64,000 nt of DNA from Jaltomata sinuosa (GCA_003996215.1 QJPP01001532.1:406486-470485), one strand, 5' to 3'. Shown: positions 34,404 to 46,516, counted from the first letter of the stretch. Notes: generated by a model from the sequence alone, not told the origin. Numbers and translations are program-made.

Positions 34404-35523
34404 AAACACCCCTAAATTTGGCGCGGATTGTTATTTTCGTCCCCAAATTATAGCCAGTACTAAAACTATCCCTACACTTGACTAAGTGAATTTAAAATGC
34501 CCCCATTTTTCCATACATAAGTAATATGTTATGCACTCGCGGTCCAGCTAGACTTGTCTACTGATGTATAATATATGTGGTATACGCGTAGATAAATAAA
34601 GCCAAAAAAAGATATCTAAACGCTTATATGAAAATCCTCATTCAGAATTTTGTGAAATTAATGTGAATTTCTATTGAGACTGCGGGTAACCGTGAATGAG
34701 CAGTGAGGAGATGAAAAAAGTTAGAATTGATGAAGAAGGGATAAAGATAGCAGGGTAATAAGGAGCGGTGAAGAGGAACTGAATTCAGGAAGAAGAAGAA
34801 GAAGAAGAAGAAGAAGAAGAAGAAGAAGAAGGAGGAGGAGGAGGAGGAGGAGGAGGAGAAGAAGGAGAAGAAGGAGGAGAAGAAGAATGAGCAGGAGAAG
34901 AAGAAGAAGGAGGAGAAGAAGAAGGAGAAGGAGAAGAGAGAAGAAGGAAGAAGAAGGAGCAGAAGTAGAAGGAGGAGGAGGAGAAGGAGAAGGAGGAGGA
35001 GGAGGAGAAGGAGAAGGAGAAGGAGCAATAGGAGGAGGAGGAGAAGAACCCCAAGAAGAAGGAGAAGAATGAAGGAGATAAGAAGCATATGCAAATTTTC
35101 GAGTAGAAAGATCAGATTTTGCAGCAATTGGCATACTAAAACCTCAAGAAAAGCAATGAGCTGTGTTAGTAGTGTCACCGTACAAAAATTCTATGTGATG
35201 AAAGCGTTTAACAATGAATAAATCTAAACGGGGGATCGCTATGCAGTAATTCTTGAAACCCACTAGCTTGAATTTATCTTCATTCTGAACGGGGATTACT
35301 ACGCTTATGAGATATTTAAAAGCTTATGTGGCGTACACGAGATACTTATGTGATATTTTTATTGAGCTTCTCACGCGTCCACAAAGACTTGAGATCACTT
35401 GCTATGCCATGTGACAAAACGGAGGTGTTTTTAAATTCACTTAGGCAAGTATGGGGTGTTTTTAATACTGGCTATAGTTTGGAGATGAAAGTAATAATTC
35501 GCGCCAAGCTTAGGTGTGTTTAT
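34404..35523. mobile_element. 1.1-kb TIR element with internal polypurine tract
   Basis: The left end (34404-34505) and right end (about 35425-35523) are inverted copies: AAACACCCCTAAATTTGGCG against the complement of GCGCCAAGCTTAGGTGTGTT. The flanking 9-mers AAGTGTTGA and AAGTGTTTT match at seven of nine positions, suggesting a decayed MULE-type TSD. No transposase is encoded. Confidence 0.65.
34786..35070. repeat. (GAA)n/(GGA)n polypurine tract
   Basis: About 285 nt that are almost all purine on the plus strand. The 178-, 137- and 89-residue poly-Leu/Ser/Pro frames on the minus strand and the Arg/Glu frame on the plus strand are artefacts of this repeat. Confidence 0.95.
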
Positions 35524-35767
35524 AAGTGTTTTAAAATATATTATGCCTGTTTGGTTAGAAATTTACACAATGTATTATAAGTATATTAAAGTATGTAATA
35601 AATGTATTATCCATGAATAAAACTTGTATTATATGTATTTTATAAATTGTTCTCTGCAATATATATTAAAATTGTATTATAAATGTATTATAAGTGTCCA
35701 GTAAAAAAATTTATCATTGCTATATATGATAAATATTTTCTTAATATAGCATATTTATGTAAGTTTC
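35524..35767. other. AT-rich stretch without gene
   Basis: Repeated AATGTATTATAAGTG-like motifs at 35570-35700. No coding sequence or clear termini. Confidence 0.4.
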
Positions 35768-36154
35768 CCTTTTTTTATATTAATGCTTTGTATACTTATT
35801 ATGTGCATTTAAAGTTATGTATTGAAATTAGATGCAACTATTATGGAAGATATGAGCCAAAAACTAAGAATTTTCATTTGGTGAATATATTTTGTTGTCG
35901 TGGATTAAAAATATATAACTGGCATGAAATATTTATTAGATAATCCCGATTTTTCTTCGTTTCTCTTTTCTTCATTTTCTCTTGGTTCTTGCTTGAATTG
36001 TTGACACATGACGTAGGCTAAATTCAATGGCTATAATTTAACTGATCAAAGTAATCTCTAATCATGATTTATATAATAAATACATTAATATATTTGATTC
36101 CAAAAATATATTGTAATCCATAATTTTAGCAACATATTATCTTGTCCATAAATA

Positions 36155-36763
36155 TAGGGAAAAATAATCTCTCTTCTTACTTTTTCTTTTCTACATGTAG
36201 GATATTTATCTTTCAATTTTTTTAAATTAACTTTCTTATTGCATTTTTCATTTAAAACTTTCTCTTTAACATTTATTGCATTTTAAATACATTATAGTGA
36301 TATAAAGAGATGCATTACCAAACAAATCTCAAATCAAGAGGTGTGATAGAATAACAGGAAAATATTTTTGTTCGGATTGAAAATTTAGTAGTGCGAAATT
36401 AAAATCAAATAATGTTATAATGATAATAACAATGACAATAGTAATAATAAGTTAAGAAAATAGAAAAAACACAAATTTAACGTGAGGAGCACATTTACTG
36501 ACACTAACAAATGCAAAAGAAAGTACAACGCACAAAAAAAGTACAAAATTAGAATAATTAAATACTCTAATATCAATTTAAACAAGTCTGATCCTTGATC
36601 TCCTATTTTATATCAATATAATGTGTTTAAATTGTAATAAATGTTAAAAGAGAAAGTTTCAAATAAACAATGCAATAATAGATTAATTTAAAAAGAAATT
36701 ACAAGATAGATATCTTGTGTATAAGAAAAAAGAAAGTAGGAAGAGAGATGATCTTTTTTCCTA
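36155..36763. mobile_element. 609-bp fold-back TIR element
   Basis: Arms of about 155 bp: 36155-36312, beginning TAGGGAAAAATAATCTCTC, pairs imperfectly with 36600-36763, ending GAGATGATCTTTTTTCCTA. The spacer is about 290 bp with no ORF. Its right end serves as the target of the adjacent MULE-like insertion. Confidence 0.65.
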
Positions 36764-37700
36764 CGGAGAAGGGCTTAAAATACCCTTCAAGTATTGGGAA
36801 TGGAACAAAAATATCCTTTTTCCATCTTTAGGTTCCAAAATACTCTTTCATCCACCTATATGGACCTATAATACCCTTTTCTTTAACAATTTTTTTAAGA
36901 AGAATAATTAATTCTTTTCATTAAATACGTGACAGCCTCTAATTGGCTGAAATTTAAATTAACTAAAAATAATAATTTCTCCTAATCAAATTCGGATCCA
37001 ACCTAATCTACCCGATCCACTTATAATTCAACTGACTCATATCTTATCAAATAAGGGGAAAACCCTTCTAAACAAATCTAATTACTTCCTGTAAATTGGA
37101 GGCGACTCTTTATCTTTAGGGAAAAAACACGATGAAGAAGAGCTTCTACGATGAAGCGAGCGAATTGGATTGAATTTGTGCGAATTAAAGATAAATGGAG
37201 CTAAAATGATAGATAAATTGCTAAATCCTTCAATTACCTATTTACAGTTTATCCTTTCCTTTAGATGCTTAGACTTCGATTTCATTGAACATATTTTTCA
37301 TATCAAAACTCTTATGTTTATTAGTGAATGCGACAGGAATAATGAATACTGATGTCAGTTCATCGTGTTTTGCAGAAAGTAATTGGATTTATTTAGAAGA
37401 GTTTTCCCCTTATTTGATAAGATATGGGTCAGGTGAATTATAAGTGGGTGGGGTAGATTAGGTTAGATCCGGGTTTGATTAGGAAAAATTATTATTTTTG
37501 ATTAATTTAAATTTCAGCCAATTAGAGGCTGCCACGTATTTAATGAAAAGAATTAATTCTTCTTCTTAAGAAATCTGTTAAAGAAAAGGGTATTATAGGT
37601 CCATATAGGTGGATGAAAGGGTATTTTGGAGCCTAAAGGTGGAAGAAAGGTATTTTTGTTCCATTCCCTATACTTGAAGGGTATTTTAGGCCCTTCTCCG
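36764..37700. mobile_element. 937-bp MULE-like non-autonomous element
   Basis: Terminal inverted repeats of about 325 bp (36764-37088 and 37377-37700) begin CGGAGAAGGGC, and the element is flanked by a perfect 9-bp TSD TTTTTCCTA (36755-36763 and 37701-37709). Long TIRs plus a 9-bp TSD are the hallmark of Mutator-like elements. The central 288 bp has only a 60-residue frame of unknown meaning and no transposase. Confidence 0.85.
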
Positions 37701-38606
37701 TTTTTCCTAATATATAATATATTTATTATATAAACTATGGTTAAAGATTTACTTTGGACAATTAATTTTAGCTATTAAATTTAATCTATGCCATGTGTCA
37801 ATAATTTCAAGTATGAATTTAGGGAAAATGGAGAGGCGTCTGATTCATTCTAATATTTTGTAAATTTTTTCAAAATGTTGCATAATTATGTTTTCCCCTT
37901 ACGTAGATATTAAAAATGAAATGGGATATCTTAGTAGCTTATTTGGTTGATTATCTAAATTATATTGTGATTGTGATCTCATTGATATTTCAGCATTTCA
38001 AATTTGGCAATTGTGTGGATCATCTTTTGTTCGCTTCATCTAAATCGACTCTCTTCTCTTTCCTATTTGAAACTGGAGTTAATTTTTGCTATTGTTTAAA
38101 TTGTGTCTTCTCTTATACTTTTCTTGATCGGCTTTGGGCTCCAATATCCTTAAGTTGTTATGGTCCATTTATATCTCGTATATTTTTCGCAGGCGACATT
38201 ATATTGACTCCACAGTCACTCAAGGTAGTTGTCATACTATGATTGACATTCTTAATGAATTTACCATGACTTAGGAGGTAAGATGGAGATCTGGAGAAAC
38301 GTAAAATAAATTATCACTTCACTTTAACATGCTTTTTAAGTGATAAAAACACTTGAAATTGCTATTTTGATAGTATATGTTTATTTTTTGCGAGAAAGGA
38401 TAATTATTATCTAAGAAAAGTTTAACTCGAAAACAAACTACAATATTTATGGTTAAAGGTCTATATCAAGTTAGACTAATGCAATTTCACTCTATCTGAT
38501 TCAGATTATTGTATTCTTTTAACCATAGTTCAATCAACGTAAGAAAGAAGAAAATGAAGAAAATTCACACTATTGACAAACAGAGACAACTTTAATTTAA
38601 CCCTTG

Positions 38607-38887
38607 GGGTGTGTTTGGTATGAAGGAGAATGTTTTCTTTTCTTGGAAAATAAGTTAATTTTTTTACTTATTTTCTAATGTTTGGTAAGTAAGTAAAAAA
38701 ATGTTAGCTCGAGAACATTTATATGTAATCTAGCAAAACACTATAGGAGTGAAAAGGGGTCGGGAGTAGGGCCTTGGGGGTGACAATTATGGGATGGTCA
38801 GAGGGAAGGGGTTGGGGGCATTGGGTATGTGAGTAGGGATGATACAATAAAAATAGAATGTCATATTTTCTTTACTTTCATTAATAA
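38607..38887. mobile_element. MITE, left part (split by E4)
   Basis: Begins GGGTGTGTTTGGTATGAAGG, complementary to the right part ending CTTCGTACCAAATATA (to about 60320). The two parts add up to about 395 bp, interrupted by E4 at TSD AATAA. Confidence 0.65.
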
Positions 38888-41142
38888 CGTAACGACCGAG
38901 TTCGTCATTACGGTAAACCTTTCGTGCCAAGTTTAGAGTTAGAAAACTTCCGGGTTTGGGAGTTAAAAATTTTGGGCTAGGCTAGTCTCGGCCGGTTTTG
39001 GAGTGAGATATGATCTAGGGAAATCTGGGTGAGGATTAGGTATCGTGTCTTGTATTGAGCTAGTTTTCCTTATAGCTAAGACATAAAGGAGTCCGAAGAA
39101 CTTTTTGGAAGTGAATTCGGGTAAATGGAACTCTCAGTATCGAGGTTGATGTGAAGGGGTTATTCCCGGACATTGGGGATTCAAGGTGTGTTGTAAAATA
39201 GGCACTTTTGGGGAACTTTACGACTTTCAATCCCGTGTCAACCGCTATAGCCATTGACTCATCGCTATCGTGACCTCCGCTGTAGCGGAGAAATTATCGC
39301 TATAGCGAAAGTCAACGGCGGTCAGCCTCCGCCATAGCGATCGGCTCTAATATAGTGGTACCGCTATAGCGGAGTGCGGACTGCTATAGCGGACTAAGTC
39401 AGGATTTATGCAGAAAACTTTCCCAAAACATGCAGTTTTTTCTCAATTGCGTTTTGGAGAAGGGCAGGGCAATTTTAGGCGAACTTACTTTGTTTTGCAT
39501 CATTTTTTATCCCAAAGGTAAGGATTCTACTCCCCAACTTAGTACTTTAATTTCTACGGAGTAGAATTGCTAGTTGTGGGCTTAGGGGAAGGTTGGATTG
39601 ACCTAGGAATGGTGGAATCCAGGGGAAAAGGGAATTTTAGGGTGTAGTAGTTCTTGGGTCTTGATATTGTTGTTGGGTTATGATCAATTATCCATAATTC
39701 TCTAAATGTATCCGTAAAAATGATAGACTTAGGTGAATTAATAGTGAAAAAGCCCGAGAATGGGTGGAATGATCATAGTTTGGCCTGGGGATTGAGATTT
39801 TATAAAATCCGGATGTTTTAGGCCAGTAAATTGATTGTAGTTATTGTATGTTAGTTTAGACCAAGAACAAGCAAGAGCTTAGGGAAATGGGAAGGCTCCG
39901 ATTCAATACAGTTGTTGAATAATTTGAGGTAGGTGATGGTTGTTGTTTTCCAATATGCAATATGTGTTCATGTACTAATGCTTAGTATTTTATGAGTTGC
40001 ATGCTTAGGGAATGGTTTATGAATGTCTAACTGTCTAGTTATCAGTTTTGTGGAATGACTAGGTGTTGTTGCTTGTTAGTTTACAAGTGTGCTTTTGTTC
40101 ATTATTGTTGTTGATTGTTGGATTGTGTGATATTCGGTTGGCTCGGGTACCACGCCTAGTACAAGTTACATATCGGTTGACTCGGGTACCACGCTAGGTA
40201 TGGGATACTTATCGATTGGCTCGGGTACCACGCCTGGTACAGGTATAATAATGGTTGGCTTAGGTACCACGCCTGGTACATGTTTGATAATGGTTAGCTC
40301 GGGTACCACGCCTGGTATGTGTTTAATTTATTGCATTGATTGTATTTATCGATGGTTCCATGAGTGCACCGGGTTGTATTCTTGAATTATTATTATTGCA
40401 TATGGTTAATGAGAGGTCAGGTGATTATATTGAATGTGAGGTGGGTCTTGGTGTAGACTGGGGTTGCATGTTTAACACTTAGGTGGTGTTAGGGGGATCC
40501 CGGGGTGGGACCAGACTATGTGGAAAGGTTATATATGTTGTTGTCATTGAGTGTGTCAATGGTTGTTGTTTGGTTACATGTGGTTGATAAGCTAAGGAAC
40601 AGACTTGTAGTCTGGTTATATTGTTGGCTTGTTTACATGTTTACTGTACTTTACTCAACTTTGGTTTACTGTTCATATTTTGTTTGTTGGAGCTAGCCGA
40701 TGATGCTACCAGTACATGGTGGATGTGTACTGATTCTTCCCTTCCTTTTCTTTTGGTGAGTACAGAAAATCTTCCAGCGGCTGACACGTGACCTCACTTG
40801 TAGTCCCAGCGTTTCCAGATCTCAAGGGTGAGCTACTTCGGTCTATCTACCTTGTCATCTTCATTTAGTTATAGTCCACTTGTTTCGGCTTAAACTCTTG
40901 TTTATTTGGGGTTGCATCCCCGTATTCTAGACTTGGTAGATGTTTTGGTACGATGACCTTCAGGTTCTAGGGAGGATTTTCCGCAGATTCTTGTTATGTT
41001 AGTATTTTGATATATTGAATGGTAGTTTATTTTATGCAACTGGTTTTAGGCTGTTAGGTTTGCTAAGTGTTGGGTCGATATTAGTTCTCTCATCCGGGGT
41101 TCTTTTGGGTAGGTGCCACTCACGATTGTCTGGGTCATGACA
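38888..41142 (+). repeat. E4 5' LTR
   Basis: Contains the CCGCTATAGCGG palindrome (39361-39372) within an array at 39240-39400 and a five-unit minisatellite (40136-40330). Ends TGGGTCATGACA. Confidence 0.87.
40136..40330. repeat. 39-bp minisatellite, 5 units (E4 5' LTR)
   Basis: Five exact-length 39-bp units contain GTACCACGCCTGGTAC, which can form a 6-bp stem with a 4-nt loop. The 3' LTR counterpart is 59186-59380. Confidence 0.9.
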
Positions 41143-41146
41143 AAGA

Positions 41147-41163
41147 TAGTATCAGAGCCCTAG
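41147..41163 (+). promoter_or_regulatory. E4 primer-binding site
   Basis: TAGTATCAGAGCCCTAG differs from the usual TGGTATCAGAGCCC at one base. Confidence 0.75.
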
Positions 41164-41360
41164 GTTCATTGATCTCGTCGTACCAAAACAAGTCTAGTAG
41201 AGTCTTGCGGAATGGTACGAAGATGTCTGTACTTTTCTTCGAGAGGCTATAGGACTTTAGGAAAACTATCTCTTCTTTTTTTCTTCGTGCTATAACTTGA
41301 TTCCAATTGGTATCTGGTGATACAAATTGGTATCTAACTCTTTCAATTTTCTGTTCGCAG

Positions 41361-43202
41361 ATGGTTACCACAAGGAACAACAGAGCAAGAGAAGTGATCC
41401 CAGCAGCGGGCCTGACTGTTAGAGGTAGGGAAAGGGGCAGGGGCCGGGGCCGAGGTAGAGCAGCACCCGCCAGGGGTGGAGCTCAAGTGGCTGCAGGAGC
41501 ACGAGAGGCAACCCCTCTCCCACCTCAAGATCAGGTCGAAGAGGAAGTTGAGGTTGCTATTGAGGAGGTCACAGAGCAGGTGAAGGAGGCACCGGCTAGA
41601 GGTGCAGGCCTTCCCCCTATGACTCCCGAAGCGTTTCAGCAGGTATGGAGTTTTCTGAGTGGATTGGTAGGTGTTGGAGCCACCCCCACGGGTAGTGCAG
41701 TCGAGGTTATGTGCATCCAACCAGAGGTTACTACAGCTCCTAGGATAGAAGCGGCATCGGGCACAAATGACTTCTTCAGGCCGATGCTAGGTCCAGTTAT
41801 GACAGGGAATGAGCACGAGATGCTGACTAAGTTCCTTGAACTGAAACCTCCTATGTTTCAGGGTACTGAGAAGGAAGATGCTTATAAGTTCATTTTGGAC
41901 TGTTATGAGAGGCTGCACAAGCTGGGCATTGTGCAGTAGCATAGGGTTGAGTTCATCACTTTTCAGCTGCAGGGTGATGCTAAGCAATGGTGGAGGTCTC
42001 ATATGGAATGTCGGTCATCCGTTTTGCCTCCACTAGCCTGGACGGAGTTTCATACTTTATTCTTAAAGAAGTATGTGCCCCGTACCTTGAGAGATCATAA
42101 GAAGGATGAGTTCCTGGCTCTGTAGCAGGGTAGCATGTCGATCTCAGCTTATGAGGCCAAGTTTCATGCCTTGTCTCATTTTGCTACTCATTTGTTGGGT
42201 ACCAAAGAGGAGAGGATTCGGTTGTTTGTGAAAGGTTTAAATACTGAACTGCAGGTGTTGTCAGTGCACATGACTTCAGTAGGGAAGAGCTTCAATAAGG
42301 TCACAAACTATGTAAAGAAATTAGAAGAGGTCAGACAGGTTGGGCAGGCTAAAGTGTTAGCCAAGAAGTCCCGGAATGACGGAAATTTCAGCGGTTCATA
42401 CTCCAGGGGTTATAATCAGCAGGTGTATTCTTCCCATCCTATTCAGTCAGCCTTGCCAGCTTCTACAGGTGGACGTCAGGGATCCAATCAGTTCTCAGCT
42501 CCTATAGGCTAGGGGGCTTCATATACTTCTTCTAGCAGGCCTACTCTTGATCGCGGGTGTTTCCATTATGGTGATTTGGGCCACTTTAAGAGGGAGTGCC
42601 CTTACAGACAGATGGGTAATCAGACTTAGCAGCAGTCTAAGGATGTGGTTCCAGCAGGTAGAGGTAGCTATGCTAGAGGTCGTCCACAGGGTGGGCGGGG
42701 TAACTTTTAGGGAGGTCGAGGAGACCAGGGTAATGGCGGTGCGGGCAGGGGAGTGGCACAGCCGGCCATGGAAGTTGCTCGGATTGATGACAGGGCTCAG
42801 TGTTATGCTTTTCCAGGGAAGTCTGAGGCGGAGGCATCAGACGCGGTGATCACAAGTACAATTATTGTCTGTGATAGGATGGCTTCAGTACTTTTTGACC
42901 CAGGTTCTACATACTCTTATGTTTCTATGAAGTTTGCTTTAGGTCTGGATTTGATTTGTGATATTCTTGATTCCCATATCCATGTTTCCACCCCAATTGG
43001 AGAGTCTGTGATAGTGACTCATGTCTATCATACTTGTCCTGTGGTGTTTGTGGGGTTGCAGACTTGGGTAGATTTGGTTATCCTGGACATGTTAGATTTT
43101 GACGTTATCTTAGGCATGATCGTGTTGTCTCTTTATCATGCAGTATTAAATTGTAACACTAAGATTGTGGCTCTAGAAAATTCGGGTAAGGATAGGCTAT
43201 AG
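41361..43202 (+). pseudogene. E4 gag-protease remnant
   Basis: Starts at ATG 41361 (MVTTRNNRAR) with an Arg/Gly-rich N-terminus. The gag core carries FILDCYERLHKLGI and QWWRSH motifs. Stops include TAG at 41937, about 42123 and about 42510. The zinc knuckle (CFHYGDLGHFKREC, with Tyr in place of the second Cys) is at about 42560-42602. The protease (42753-43202) has FDPGSTYSYVS, an intact D-x-G-S-T motif, and VILGM. A TAG ends the segment at about 43200. Confidence 0.85.
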
Positions 43203-43279
43203 TGGAAAGATGTGTACATGCCTAAGCCAGCTAAAATTATATCATTTGTTCGGGCTAGGAAGCTAGTGGGGGAGGGTGT

Positions 43280-44605
43280 TTGGCCTTCTTGGCTCATCCC
43301 TGGGATAATAGTGTAGAGTGCCCATCTATTGAGTCGGTTCTGGTTGTTTCAGAGTTTCAGGAGATATTTCCAGCGGATTTGCCTGGTATACCTCCGGACA
43401 GGGACATTAATTTTTGTATTGACTTGGAGCCGCGCACTCGCCCAATTTCCATTTCTCCTTATCGTATGGATCCGGCAGAGTTGAGGGAACTTAAGACTCA
43501 GCTTTAGGAACTCTTAGACAAGGGTTTTATCCATCACCGTGCTTCACCTTGGTGTGCTCCAGTGTTATTTGTGAAAAAGAAGGATGGTAGTATGTGGATG
43601 TGCATAAACTACAGGCAGTTGAACAAGGTTACCATCCGGAACAAGTATCATTTACCCTGTATAGATGATCTCTTTGACCAGCTACAAGGTGCGTCTGTAT
43701 TTTCAAAAATTGACTTAAGGTTGGGGTACCATCAGTTAAAGATCAGGCCTGAGGACATCCCTAAGACTATTTTCCGAACTCGGTATGGGCATTACGAGTT
43801 CCTAGTGATGTCGTTTGGGTTGACCAATACGCCGAAAATATTCATGAGTTTAATGAATGGGGTATTCAAGGATTATCTAGATTCATTCATCATTGTGTTT
43901 ATAGATGACATCTTGATCTACTCCAAGAGTAGGGAGGAGAATGCTGAGCACCTCCGCATTGTGTTGGACATTTTGAGACATCAGAAGCTATATGTGAAAT
44001 TTTCTAAGTGTGAAATTTGGTTGACTTCAGTCGCTTTCCTTGGGTATGTAGTGTCAGAAAAGGGGGTGATGGTGGATCCCCAGATGATTGAGGCAGTTAA
44101 GAGTTGGATTCGGCCTAGCTCTATGACTGAGATTAGGAGCTTTGTGGGGCTTGCAGGCTACTATCGCAGGTTTTTCAAGGTTTTTGCGTCTATCGCTACT
44201 CACTAGACAAGGTTGACTCAAAAAGAGGTACCATTTATGTGGTCCTACAAGTGTGAGGAGAGCTTCCAAAAGCTCAAGACACTTCTTACGACAGCTCCCA
44301 TTCTATCACTGCCAGTTGAAGGTAAGAATTTCATTATATATTGGGATGCTTCACATTCGGGTTTGGGTGTTGTGTTAATGCAGGACAGGAATGTTATAGC
44401 ATATGCCTCTAGATAGTTGAAAACTCATGAGAAAAATTATACAACCCACGACATGGAGTTGGCAGTGGTGGTTTTTGCACTCAAGATTTGGAGTCACTAT
44501 ATCTACGGTGTCAAGTGTGAAGTATTCACCGATCATCGCAGTCTGCAGCATGTATTTACTCAAAAGGACTTGAATCTGAGGTAGAGGAGGTGGATGGAGT
44601 TGTTG
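43280..44605 (+). pseudogene. E4 reverse transcriptase-RNase H remnant (5' part)
   Basis: The linker and palm domain run almost open from 43562 to 44206, with MSFGLTNTP and FIDDILIYSKS (catalytic aspartates at about 43900-43910). RNase H begins at 44213 with DASHSG and stops where the solo LTR E5 inserts after RRWMELL. Stops at about 43505, 44204, 44414 and 44582 are all TAG, three of them where relatives have Gln. Confidence 0.85.
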
Positions 44606-45281
44606 TGTAACACCCCAAAAAAATCCTAAGCTAATATCTGAACCTTTTTTCATGAGTGTAATGATCATTTCCCTAGTGTGGTGAGTGCTTTGGATGTGAA
44701 TAATGTTCATAAGAAACTCCTATCATCAAGTTAAGTTGCAAGCACCTCAACCAAATGAGTTTTCATGTAAGACTAAACTAGGATCAATTTCAAATGACCA
44801 TTTCTCCTAGAATATAAAGAGTTAGGTGGCCTAGTACCCACCAAATAAAGGTTTTTGAGTCTTCTTTCCAATGCCACTGACCGCGCGTTAATCTGAGTCC
44901 GTAGTAAAAGGTTATGGATATTTTACTGCAGCACTATCAGTGACCACAGACGGGATAACGACCCGTGAAATAGAACTATTGTCCGTACTGTGACTCGTGA
45001 AAACAGACCTGAACCTTAAAATTTTCACCATCAAAACCACTGGTTGGTCTATGACCAGTAGATCAAAACCAGGTCCATAGAGTGATCCGTGGTTTGTCAA
45101 AATTCAGTTTTTCTTCCCCAGTTTCCGTCAGTGACTTGATGGGTCGTCGTTTCGAATGATGGTCTATCATGTAACTCATGGAATCACCTTAGAGAGGTAC
45201 CAAGTCCTCTAAATTCCACGAGTGGGTTGATGACCCGTCAAGCCATTCCATGACTCATCAAAAGTCGGACGGGAAACTGTA

Positions 45282-45367
45282 TTTCCAGTGGCGGACGGGT
45301 GAGTAACGCGTAAGAACCTGCCCTTGGGAGGGGAACAACAACCGAAAATGGCTGCTAATACCCCGTA
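45282..45367 (+). other. rrn16 fragment: Plastid 16S rDNA fragment (NUPT) inside LTR
   Basis: The passage from TTTCCAGTGGCGGACGGGTG to CTAATACCCCGTA corresponds to the conserved 5' part of chloroplast 16S rRNA (roughly E. coli positions 100-180). It includes GAGTAACGCGTAAGAACCTG and the CCCTTGGGAGGGGAAC block characteristic of land-plant plastids. About four substitutions, all transitions, lie near 45342-45350 relative to the plastid form as I recall it. It is not a functional rRNA gene: it is 86 bp, flanked on both sides by LTR sequence. Confidence 0.85.
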
Positions 45368-46516
45368 CCATCCGTAGAACCTCCGATTTTAGTTTTTCTA
45401 ATTCATTCAATAGAGGTAAATTAGTCTTTTCACCTACTTTTTAACTCCTACTCTAAGTTGTTTAGGCCTATTCAAAGGGGTATTTATTCATAGTAAGTTA
45501 CATTTCTCCTTATTCCTTCAATTCAAGCTCCAAAAGAAAGAAAAGGGGTTCTTCTCTCAAGCTCCAAGGCCTAGGGTTTCATCTCCAAGTCTCCATCCTC
45601 AAGTCCCAAGTTAGAAAAGCTTCAACTCCAGGTATGTGGGTATTCAATAAGGGGATTCTTCCACCCTTATGCCCAAAACTCCAATCTTCTAAATTGATTT
45701 AATGAATTTCTAAATTAGGGTTCTTACCTAATTCCCATGGGTTTCTCTATAAATTGTTTCCTCGTGATTCTTCTACGAATTCTAACTCTAAATTGCATGA
45801 TTTTACATGAATTTCTATAAGTGGTTTCCTATTCATGATTTGAAGGCTAACCCTTGTTCAATTTGTGAAATTGTTATGAATTCAGTTTACTAGCATCAAT
45901 TCATGGTTTCCCACCTTTTACTCGTGTTTCATATGAGATTCCTTAAGTGTTTTCAAAAGCCCATGCATTGAGAATGATTTCTTGCATGATTTCACCCTAT
46001 GGTATGTTTTCAATCAAAAACCCTATTTTTAAAGTCTATAAAGTTATACATGTGTTGAGTAAGTTTTTCATGATTTTGCTACAAGCACGATGAACAAGGC
46101 ACGTTTTCAAATACATAATTTTTAGCATATGATTTATGACATGATATGGAGCTTAGGCTCATAGCAGTATATTAATGATTTGTATGACATCACAACGTTC
46201 CATTAATGCTCATGAACTATTTTCAAAACCAAGGTCTGTGAGTTGTATGATGATCCGGGTTTGCCAGTATGATTATGATTATGAACAAGATTTGGCATCT
46301 AGATATGTCATATATATGTGAGCTTTATGATATATTTTGGGAGTAGTATTTAGCATCGAGCGATGAGAGTACTAGATAACCCAAATCCAAAACTACGTTT
46401 CCACCGTAGGTTGCCCTCCGTGGCTTATGAAAGGATCCTATTAGATAAGGTTCTAACCATGGCCGATTAGGATAACCTTTTTTGGTGTGAGTGTATGACA
46501 CTGGAATCCATGTAGC

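Larger units (their letters stand above)
35768..38541. repeat. Segmental direct duplication, copy B (interrupted)
   Basis: Matches 33376-34113 in two blocks (35768-35947 and 37846-38541). The 1.9 kb between them is occupied by the fold-back element at 36155 and the MULE-like element at 36764, so these probably inserted after the duplication. Confidence 0.6.

Noticed and set aside
34642..35178. Minus-strand frames of 178, 137 and 89 residues rich in Leu/Ser/Pro
   Set aside because: They are translations of the (GAA/GGA)n tract in all frames, with no complexity, no conserved motif and no gene structure.
37170..37352. Gene captured in the MULE-like element core
   Set aside because: A 60-residue frame without a recognised motif. 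Capture is possible but unsupported without a search.
45282..45367. A 16S rRNA gene or bacterial contamination
   Set aside because: Only about 86 bp match, both sides are plant LTR sequence, and the block matches the plastid form. It is annotated as a NUPT fragment.
44606..46516. 5' LTR of a full-length element with internal region 46517-55540
   Set aside because: The internal block is a complete minus-strand element with its own LTRs and near-TSD. The outer sequence rejoins into one LTR, so E5 is a solo LTR.
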